Positions 30,692 through 36,435 of a stretch of DNA of 36,435 nucleotides are shown here, one piece after another. Position 1 is the stretch's first letter. Every line of letters begins with the position of its first letter. The notes under the pieces are model-generated. The model saw only the letters and a program-made list of their open reading frames with translations. It ran no database searches and had not been told where the DNA came from. A program made the position numbers and the translations under genes. The DNA is from JBBTXG01 sp038062375 (GTDB lineage: Bacteria > Patescibacteriota > Minisyncoccia > Minisyncoccales > UBA10102), in assembly GCA_038062375.1 (NCBI GenBank), contig JBBTXG010000012.1, positions 1 through 36,435 on the forward strand, given 5' to 3'.

Positions 30692-31885
30692 TTATTGGAG
30701 AATCTTCGTTACCACACCTGCTCCAACCGTCTTTCCTCCTTCCCGAATAGCAAAGCGCTGTTGTTCCTCCATTGCAATAGGAACTAACAGTTTTCCTTTC
30801 AAATTCACCGTATCGCCGGGCATCACCATCTCCACTCCTTGAGGCAACGAAACTTCCCCGGTCACATCAGTGGTTCGAAAATAGAATTGAGGTTTATATC
30901 CATTAAAAAATGGAGTGTGCCGACCACCTTCTTCTTTGGTCAATACGTACACCTCTGTCTCAAACTCGGTGTGAGGAGTTACCGAACCTGGTTTTGCCAA
31001 CACCTGTCCCCTCTCGATATCTTCCTTTTTTAGTCCGCGGAGCAAAATTCCTACATTATCCCCTGCCCTTCCTTCGTCCAAGGTCTTGTTGAACATTTCA
31101 ATACTTACGACAACCGTTTTTGTGGTAGGTTTTATTCCAATAAGCTCTCCTTCCTCGTTGGGATGGATAACTCCTCTCTCGATTCTCCCGGTGGCAACTG
31201 ACCCGCGGCCCTCAATGGAGAATACATCTTCCACTGCCATCAAAAAGGGCTTGGCGATCTCTCGAACCGGCTCTGGAATATACTCATCTACTGCTTTCAT
31301 TAATTCTAAAATGGGCTTTGCACCCTCCTCATCAGCGGATTTTGCCTCGAGCGCCTTGAGCGCAGATCCCCGGATTATCGGAGTTGTATCTCCTGGAAAA
31401 TTATATTTCTTGAGCAATTCTCTCACTTCAGACTCAACCAAATCAATAATTTCAGGATCGTCAACCGCGTCACATTTATTCAGAAAGACCACAATGGAAG
31501 GCAATCCTACCTGGCGCGCAAGGAGAATATGTTCTCTTGTCTGGGGCATAGGACCATCGGGAGCTGAAACCACCAAAATCGCTCCATCCATTTGGGCGGC
31601 TCCGGTGATCATGTTCTTAATATAGTCTGCGTGCCCTGGTGCATCGATGTGAGCATAGTGGCGTTTTTCCGTCTCGTATTCCAGGTGAGAGATATTGATC
31701 GTGATGCCTCTCGCTTTCTCCTCTGGAGCTGAATCAATCTGATCTACTGTTTTTTCGGTTGCGTTTAATCCTTTTAATTTCAGCACATGGAGAATCGCGG
31801 CAGAAAGGGTAGTCTTGCCGTGATCGACGTGACCGATTGTGCCGACGTTGACGTGTGGTTTTGTGCGTTCAAATTTTGCTGCCAT
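30692..31885 (-). CDS. tuf: Elongation factor Tu
   Basis: 397 residues, standard length. It delivers aminoacyl-tRNA to the ribosome. G-domain motifs are GHVDHGKT (18-25), the switch region RGITINISHLEYET, DAPGHADYI and NKCD. Domains 2 and 3 follow with FLMAVEDVFSIEGRGSVATGRIERG and a C-terminal IREGGKTVGAGVVTKI. Switch I and the second-domain sequence are typical of bacteria. Confidence 0.98.
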   Translation of the reverse strand: MAAKFERTKPHVNVGTIGHVDHGKTTLSAAILHVLKLKGLNATEKTVDQIDSAPEEKARGITINISHLEYETEKRHYAHIDAPGHADYIKNMITGAAQMDGAILVVSAPDGPMPQTREHILLARQVGLPSIVVFLNKCDAVDDPEIIDLVESEVRELLKKYNFPGDTTPIIRGSALKALEAKSADEEGAKPILELMKAVDEYIPEPVREIAKPFLMAVEDVFSIEGRGSVATGRIERGVIHPNEEGELIGIKPTTKTVVVSIEMFNKTLDEGRAGDNVGILLRGLKKEDIERGQVLAKPGSVTPHTEFETEVYVLTKEEGGRHTPFFNGYKPQFYFRTTDVTGEVSLPQGVEMVMPGDTVNLKGKLLVPIAMEEQQRFAIREGGKTVGAGVVTKILQ

Positions 31886-31921
31886 ATATTTTTGACTTAC
31901 GACTTGTTAGTTATTGATTTA

Positions 31922-32167
31922 TTATACTGGCAAATCATCAATCGTCAATTCTTCTCTCTCTTTCCCCTCTCCTCCCTTGCCAAAAGAAGGGGGTTGAACA
32001 GCTTGCCCCATCTGACGGAGGGGATTGGAAAAAGAAGGGTTTCGATTCACGAACTTCCCTTTATATTCACCAAACGACATCACGATCAACGTAGGCTCGT
32101 CGTTTTCGACAATAATAAACTTTCCTCCGTCTCGCTGAATAATATCTTTGATTTCTTTGAAATCCAT
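31922..32167 (-). CDS. Small Phd/YefM-antitoxin-like protein between fusA and tuf
   Basis: 81 residues. The N-terminal half (FKEIKDIIQRDGGKFIIVENDEPTLIVMSFGEYK) resembles the strand-rich start of Phd/YefM antitoxins, where '..VVNGKPVAVLVS..EY' is typical. The C-terminus is a disordered, acidic tail ending LTIDDLPV. No toxin gene adjoins it. It starts 11 bases after fusA and ends 36 bases before tuf, so it is cotranscribed with translation factors. Its role is unknown; antitoxin ancestry is inference. Confidence 0.7.
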   Translation of the reverse strand: MDFKEIKDIIQRDGGKFIIVENDEPTLIVMSFGEYKGKFVNRNPSFSNPLRQMGQAVQPPSFGKGGEGKEREELTIDDLPV

Positions 32168-32178
32168 ACGAAGATCAA

Positions 32179-34284
32179 TTATCTCCGTTTTCCCTCGATA
32201 ATCTCCTGGCTAATATTGTTTGGCACCTCCTCATACCTTTCAAACTCCATTGTAAACGTTCCTCTTCCTTCTGTCAATGAACGAAGGCTTGTGGCGTATC
32301 CAAACATCTCGGACAATGGCGTCTTTGCTCCAATGATCTTCAAGTTGCTGCTATCTTCTGTTTCCTCAATCTTCGTGCGTCTTGCAGAAAGATCTCCAAT
32401 CACATCCCCAAGGAATTCAGAAGGAATGACTACCTCCACTCGCATCACGGGCTCCAAAATCACCAGCTGCGCTCTTTTTGCCGCCTCCTGAAAAGCAATG
32501 GAAGCCGCGATTTTGAAAGCGAATTCTGAAGAGTCAACCTCGTGATAGGAACCGTCGTATAAAGTTGTTTGGAGATCGACGAGCGGATACCCCGCAAGCG
32601 CTCCTTTTGCCATTGCTTCCTTCACTCCTTTCTCTATTGCCGGTATATATTCTTTTGGAATAGCCCCTCCTCTGATCTCATCTACAAATTCGAATCCTTT
32701 CCCCCGTTCTTTTGGTTTTATCTTCAGCCACACATGACCATACTGACCTCGACCTCCTGACTGTCTGATGTACTTTCCTTCCGCGTCAGCCTCTTTTCGA
32801 ATAGTTTCTTTATACGCGACTTGCGGCCTTCCCACATTCGCACCTACCCCAAATTCTCTTTTCATTCGATCCACGATGATTTCCAAGTGCAACTCCCCCA
32901 TGCCAGAGATAATTGTTTCTCCAGTTTCCAGATCCGCGGTTACCTTGAACGTCGGATCTTCTTCGGCCAGTCTCTTTAAGGCAAAACCCATTTTCTCTTG
33001 ATCTGCTTTTGTTTTCGGTTCAATTCGGATTGAAATCACAGGTTCTGGGAAAACAATCTGTTCTAAAAGTATCGGCGCTGTTTCTGCGCACAAGGTATGC
33101 CCGGTGCTTGTGTTTTTTAATCCCACGGTCGCCGCGATATCTCCGGCAAAAAGTTCATCTGCTTCTTCTCTTTCATTGGCATGCATGCGCAAAATCCTGC
33201 TGATTCTCTCTTTTTCTCCCGTAGTCGCGTTAAGCACATAGGAACCTTTCTGGAGACTACCCGAATACACACGAAAAAAGGTGAGAGTTCCCACATAAGG
33301 ATCTGATGCCACCTTGAATGCCAACGCTGCAAGGGGCTCGGCATCCGAAGGTTTTCTTGCGATTGGATTTCCGGTTTTGAGATCAATACCCACCACATCA
33401 GGAAGGTCAGCCGGGCTTGGAAGATAATCAACTACACCATCCAATACGAGCTGGACTCCCTTATTTTTCAGGGAAGCTCCACAGAATACCGGAATCAATC
33501 TGCTCTGCAAAACAGCTTTCCGTAAGGTCTTTTTCAACTCTTGAACTCCGAGACTCTCTCCATTCAAGTATCTCGTAAGAAGATTCTCGTCTTCTGCCAC
33601 AATCTTCTCTACGAGTCTCCCTCGCCACTCTCGCGCTTTTTCCTGAAGATCAGCAGGGATTTCTTCTTCTTTCACAATCTGTCCAAAGTCTCCTTGAAAG
33701 CTGAATGCTTTCATTAAAAACAAATCCACAACTCCTGAAAAGTTTTCCTCTTCTCCAATAGGCAACTGAACGGCTACGGCGTTGTTGGTAAGTTTTGTCC
33801 AAATGGATTTTAAGCTCTTTTCAAAAGACGCTCCCATCCGGTCAATTTTGTTGATAAAACAGACTCGAGGCACACCAAACTTTGTTGCTTGACGCCATAC
33901 GGTTTCCGATTGCGGCTCTACTCCTGCTACTCCATCAAAGATCACAACTGCTCCATCGAGTACTCGCAGAGATCTCTGCACTTCGGCGGTAAAGTCAATG
34001 TGGCCGGGCGTGTCAATAAGATTGATTCGAAATTCATTCTCTTTGGTTTTCGGCAATGAAGTGGGAGTCCAAAAACAGGTGGTAGCGGCTGCGGTAATCG
34101 TAATTCCTCTTTCTCTCTCTTGAACCATCCAATCCATAATGGTGGTCCCTTCGTCAATATCGCCTATCTTATGGGAGACTCCCGTGTAAAATAAAACACG
34201 CTCTGAAGTTGTGGTTTTCCCTGCATCAATGTGGGCGATAATTCCAATATTTCGATATTTTTCAATGGGATAGGCGCGAGGCAC
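32179..34284 (-). CDS. fusA: Elongation factor G
   Basis: 701 residues, full length. It drives translocation on the ribosome and helps recycling. AHIDAGKT (17-24), RERGITITAAATTC, DTPGHIDFT and NKIDRMGA are the GTPase motifs. Domain IV contains the GQYGHV region, and the C-terminal IGDLSARRTKI belongs to domain V. It follows rpsG by 21 bases. Confidence 0.98.
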   Translation of the reverse strand: MPRAYPIEKYRNIGIIAHIDAGKTTTSERVLFYTGVSHKIGDIDEGTTIMDWMVQERERGITITAAATTCFWTPTSLPKTKENEFRINLIDTPGHIDFTAEVQRSLRVLDGAVVIFDGVAGVEPQSETVWRQATKFGVPRVCFINKIDRMGASFEKSLKSIWTKLTNNAVAVQLPIGEEENFSGVVDLFLMKAFSFQGDFGQIVKEEEIPADLQEKAREWRGRLVEKIVAEDENLLTRYLNGESLGVQELKKTLRKAVLQSRLIPVFCGASLKNKGVQLVLDGVVDYLPSPADLPDVVGIDLKTGNPIARKPSDAEPLAALAFKVASDPYVGTLTFFRVYSGSLQKGSYVLNATTGEKERISRILRMHANEREEADELFAGDIAATVGLKNTSTGHTLCAETAPILLEQIVFPEPVISIRIEPKTKADQEKMGFALKRLAEEDPTFKVTADLETGETIISGMGELHLEIIVDRMKREFGVGANVGRPQVAYKETIRKEADAEGKYIRQSGGRGQYGHVWLKIKPKERGKGFEFVDEIRGGAIPKEYIPAIEKGVKEAMAKGALAGYPLVDLQTTLYDGSYHEVDSSEFAFKIAASIAFQEAAKRAQLVILEPVMRVEVVIPSEFLGDVIGDLSARRTKIEETEDSSNLKIIGAKTPLSEMFGYATSLRSLTEGRGTFTMEFERYEEVPNNISQEIIEGKRR

Positions 34285-34305
34285 GATTTTGATGTGTTCG
34301 ATGAG

Positions 34306-34773
34306 TTACCACGCAAGGTGAGCAAATGCTCTATTCGCTTCTGCCATACGGTGCGTGTCTTCTTTCTTTTTTATTGCTGCTCCCTCATTCCTGGAAGCTG
34401 CCAAAAGTTCTTCTGCCAATTTTTCTCCCATTGGCTTTCCTTTCTTCGTTCTTGCTGCCTTCAGAATCCAGCGGATCGCCAGACTTATCTTCCGATCTCC
34501 TTTTACTTCTACGGGAACTTGGTAGGTAGCTCCTCCGACCCTTCGCGATCTCACTTCCAAAAGTGGTGAGACGTTTTCGATTGCCTTTGTAAAAACTTCG
34601 AGAGGATTGCTCTTGGACTTCTCTTTCACAATATCAAAAGCTCCATATGCAATCTTCCTTGCGATGCTTTTCTTGCCCTTCTTCATAATGTGGTTGATGA
34701 ACTTTGTCACCATCACATCGTTATAGATGTGATCGAGTGGAGGAAATCTCCTTTTAAATTTCGATCGAGGCAT
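34306..34773 (-). CDS. rpsG: Small ribosomal subunit protein uS7
   Basis: 155 residues from the ATG at 34773 (MPRSKFKRRFPPLDHIYND); an earlier in-frame codon would add five non-family residues. It organises the 30S head. PLLEVRSRRVGGATYQVPVEV is the typical core and KKKEDTHRMAEANRAFAH the C-terminus. Confidence 0.96.
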   Translation of the reverse strand: MPRSKFKRRFPPLDHIYNDVMVTKFINHIMKKGKKSIARKIAYGAFDIVKEKSKSNPLEVFTKAIENVSPLLEVRSRRVGGATYQVPVEVKGDRKISLAIRWILKAARTKKGKPMGEKLAEELLAASRNEGAAIKKKEDTHRMAEANRAFAHLAW

Positions 34774-34836
34774 GTTCGTTTCACTCAAATGAAAAATTAA
34801 AAATAAGAAGCTGATGGAGAAGGAATTTTTGGAGTT

Positions 34837-35247
34837 TTATTTGGGACGCTTCACTCCGTACTTTGACCTTTCCTGCTTGCGTCCTTCTACCCCCTCTGCA
34901 TCAAGTACTCCGCGTACGATGTGATATCTCACCCCCGGCAAGTCTTTTACTCTTCCTCCTCGCACAATCACAATCGAGTGTTCTTGAATTTTATGTCCAA
35001 TCCCGGGAATGTATGCAGTCACCTCCATTCCGTTGCTCAATCTCACCCTTGCCACTTTACGCAATCCAGAGTTTGGCTTCTTTGGGGTCGCCGTGAAAAC
35101 TCGCAAACAAACTCCTCTCTTGAATGGAGAGGCGTATCTCACTATCTGATTTTTCTGCGCGCGAAAACCAAACATCAAAGCAGGCGCCTTGCTTTTTCTC
35201 TTCGTATTTACTCTTCCTTTCTTCAATAATTGGTGGATGGTTGGCAT
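34837..35247 (-). CDS. rpsL: Small ribosomal subunit protein uS12
   Basis: 136 residues, full length. The decoding-centre loop FTATPKKPNSGLRKVARV and the second loop RGGRVKDLPGVRYH keep the Lys residues at which streptomycin-resistance changes occur elsewhere; no such substitution is seen. First gene of the str cluster, with a structured leader. Confidence 0.97.
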   Translation of the reverse strand: MPTIHQLLKKGRVNTKRKSKAPALMFGFRAQKNQIVRYASPFKRGVCLRVFTATPKKPNSGLRKVARVRLSNGMEVTAYIPGIGHKIQEHSIVIVRGGRVKDLPGVRYHIVRGVLDAEGVEGRKQERSKYGVKRPK

Positions 35248-35327
35248 ACAAAGAAATTAACAGAACTCGAAAGTCGAGCGGAATCTGGAATTTTCCAATC
35301 TAATCTAGTACTTCGATAAGTTGATTT

Positions 35328-35376
35328 TGCCGAGCAGTTTTGGGAATTCTCCCCTTACATCTTGATGTCTTCGGCA
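35328..35376 (-). promoter_or_regulatory. Structured rpsL leader, possible three-way junction
   Basis: In the transcribed minus strand TGCCGA (35371-35376) pairs with TCGGCA (35328-35333). Between them lie two small hairpins, ACATC/GATGT and GGGA/TTCCC. This resembles a three-way junction. Further hairpins (TGGAA/TTCCA and CTCGA/TCGAG) follow before the rpsL ATG. A ribosomal-protein-binding leader is plausible, but no known class was recognised. Confidence 0.45.
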
Positions 35377-35396
35377 GTCAGAATTACATGAACTCA

Positions 35397-35425
35397 GTAC
35401 TAGCATATCGTATGGGGGGCGTCAA
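35397..35425 (-). promoter_or_regulatory. Promoter of rpsL
   Basis: The -35 TTGACG (35420-35425) and an extended -10 TGCTAGTAC (hexamer 35397-35402) are spaced by 17 bases. It begins just after the stop codon of the M50 protease gene and implies a leader of about 140 bases. Confidence 0.55.
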
Positions 35426-35432
35426 TACAAAA

Positions 35433-36044
35433 CTAAAATCCGACGATAAGATGAAAGAACCATTGGACAACTGGAAGGATGAAATCAAAAAGAAAGAAAA
35501 TGACAAAGAGCAGAATAAAAAATCCGTACCGAAGCAGGAAGGTTTTCACGAATTCAAGAGACGAAGGAAGAAATGGAAATAGAATGTGAGAACCATCCAG
35601 AGGAGGAATAGGGAGAAGATTAAAGATCGCAAGAATGAGATTAAGAAAGATGATATTCACAAAGAGAGGAACCAACGCGGGATTGAGTTCGGTAATGGGA
35701 AGAAATCTTAAAAAAAGCCCAAAAAGCAATGCGATGCCAAGATTCGATGCGGGGCCTGCAAAACTCACCTTTGCTGATCCATATTTCCTATCTCGAAGAT
35801 TGAAAGGATTCACTGGTACTGGCTTTGCCCATCCAAATGTCGTCTGTCCGCCTGATACAAACAATAAAAGCGCCGGAAGAAGGAGAGAACCGATGGGATC
35901 AATATGGGGAATAGGATTTAACGTAAGCCTCCCTGCGTTCTTTGCAGTCGGATCTCCGAGTGCATGTGCGACAAGACCATGAGAGACTTCGTGGAGAACC
36001 ACCGAAAAAATGAGGATACTAAGAAAAAATATAATGTGTTCCAT
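35433..36044 (-). CDS. Site-2 protease (M50 family) metalloprotease
   Basis: 203 residues with about five membrane spans. The zinc site is HEVSH (18-22) in the first span; the third ligand is Asp150 in LLPIPPLDGSHI. It matches the short M50 group (SpoIVFB/YwhC-like) that lacks a PDZ domain. Such proteases cleave membrane-embedded substrates, but the target is unknown. The gene diverges from rpmB, and its promoter would make a leaderless mRNA. Confidence 0.92.
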   Translation of the reverse strand: MEHIIFFLSILIFSVVLHEVSHGLVAHALGDPTAKNAGRLTLNPIPHIDPIGSLLLPALLLFVSGGQTTFGWAKPVPVNPFNLRDRKYGSAKVSFAGPASNLGIALLFGLFLRFLPITELNPALVPLFVNIIFLNLILAIFNLLPIPPLDGSHILFPFLPSSLEFVKTFLLRYGFFILLFVIFFLFDFILPVVQWFFHLIVGF

Positions 36045-36050
36045 TCCACT

Positions 36051-36079
36051 ACTATACGCCTGCCTTCAAGAAAATTCAA
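36051..36079 (-). promoter_or_regulatory. Leaderless promoter of the M50 protease gene
   Basis: TTGAAT (36074-36079) and TATAGT (36051-36056) are 17 bases apart. Only six bases separate the -10 from the ATG at 36044, so transcription probably begins at the start codon. Confidence 0.6.
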
Positions 36080-36087
36080 ACTCCCCC

Positions 36088-36116
36088 TTGTAAAATGCAC
36101 GGCAGGTTGATATACT
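36088..36116 (+). promoter_or_regulatory. Promoter of rpmB
   Basis: TTGTAA (36088-36093) and TATACT (36111-36116), 17-base spacer. The ATG at 36126 follows the -10 by nine bases, so the mRNA is nearly leaderless. Confidence 0.65.
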
Positions 36117-36125
36117 CTTTCTTGT

Positions 36126-36341
36126 ATGGCACGAGTATGCACCGTCTGTGGAAAAACAAAAAATCGAGCTTGGACTTTAGTGAAACTTCGAGGGAAATAC
36201 AACCCTACGGTGAAACACGATCAAAAACCAAATCTCCAATGGGTGCATTTACCCGTTCATATCGCGGCGAAGTTACAGTTGCCTGCAGGCAAACGAGTAA
36301 AAGCCTGTACCAAGTGTATCAAGTCTCTAAGCAAAACATAA
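36126..36341 (+). CDS. rpmB: Large ribosomal subunit protein bL28
   Basis: 71 residues. MARVCTVCGKTKNRAW is the bL28 N-terminus, and PNLQWVHLP fits the family's W.PNLQ region. It has two CxxC pairs, CTVC (5-8) and CTKC (61-64), a zinc-binding C+ form. It precedes tRNA-Pro by about 20 bases and is divergent from the M50 gene. Confidence 0.93.
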   Translation: MARVCTVCGKTKNRAWTLVKLRGKYNPTVKHDQKPNLQWVHLPVHIAAKLQLPAGKRVKACTKCIKSLSKT

Positions 36342-36362
36342 ACTCGCTTTTTGAGTTATGCT

Positions 36363-36435
36363 CGGGGTGTAGTATAACGGCAGTACGCTACCTTGGGGTG
36401 GTAGTAACCCGGGTTCAATTCCCGGCACCCCGACC
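36363..36435 (+). tRNA. tRNA-Pro (anticodon GGG), cut by the window edge
   Basis: Acceptor CGGGGTG pairs with CACCCCG. The anticodon stem CTACC/GGTAG encloses loop TTGGGGT, giving anticodon GGG (proline, codons CCC/CCU), and the T-arm is CCGGGTTCAATTCCCGG. The discriminator A is followed by CC at the last two bases of the window, so an encoded CCA is possible but not visible. Confidence 0.92.

Noticed and set aside
31787..32491. 234-codon plus-strand open frame
   Set aside because: Antisense to the start of tuf, the small Phd-like gene and the end of fusA.
35340..35582. 80-codon plus-strand frame, Lys-rich product
   Set aside because: Antisense to the M50 gene 3' end and across the rpsL promoter and leader. 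The Lys-rich product is the shadow of a hydrophobic C-terminus.

Overview
The window reads as part of the chromosome of a Candidate Phyla Radiation (Patescibacteria, most likely Parcubacteria-like) bacterium. The evidence is indirect: a ribosomal-protein cluster in canonical order that lacks rpmD (uL30), a loss reported across CPR; many small overlapping genes; a PaaX/Cas2-like winged-helix protein of a kind common in Parcubacteria; a small protein between fusA and tuf with an acidic LTIDDLPV tail; and a membrane-anchored VirD4/TraD-like ATPase with lineage-specific partners. UGA is used as a normal stop codon, which argues against the recoded Gracilibacteria and Absconditabacteria. Almost all genes lie on the minus strand, so functional order runs from high to low coordinates.

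Layout from the right end. A plus-strand rpmB and tRNA-Pro(GGG) diverge from an M50 site-2 protease. Then comes the str cluster: rpsL (with a structured leader), rpsG, fusA, a Phd-like small gene, tuf and rpsJ, closed by a strong terminator. An unrecognised 134-residue gene with its own terminator, and msrB-msrA, interrupt the usual rpsJ-rplC junction. From about 28.5 kb to 16.9 kb runs one long S10-spc array: rplC-D-W-B, rpsS, rplV, rpsC, rplP, rpmC, rpsQ, rplN-X-E, rpsN, rpsH, rplF-R, rpsE, rplO, secY, adk, map. A consensus promoter and an apparent attenuator precede it.

At 15.9-16.8 kb a plus-strand PaaX/Cas2-like gene is surrounded by three copies of a 36-bp imperfect palindrome, beside a structured, possibly transcribed intergenic element. 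From 15.6 to 8.6 kb a tight minus-strand cluster encodes an RNase H-like protein, a TraB/GumN-like putative metalloprotease, an acidic protein, a VirD4-like ATPase, a 739-residue charged protein, an 82-residue protein and an MGMT-like protein. These spacings suggest one transcription unit. This cluster and the palindrome-flanked regulator are the best candidates for something undescribed.

From 8.5 kb down: rnpB (RNase P RNA) with a consensus promoter, murJ, khpA, trmD, a tRNA-Tyr/tRNA-Thr/rpmG/tRNA-Trp/def/pcm block, then rplJ-rplL behind a recognisable L10 leader. At the left end a plus-strand protein couples a degenerate PPM-phosphatase-like domain to a membrane segment, next to tRNA-Val(CAC). 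Several genes appear to be transcribed with almost no 5' leader. All calls come from reading the sequence; no database search or folding program was run.
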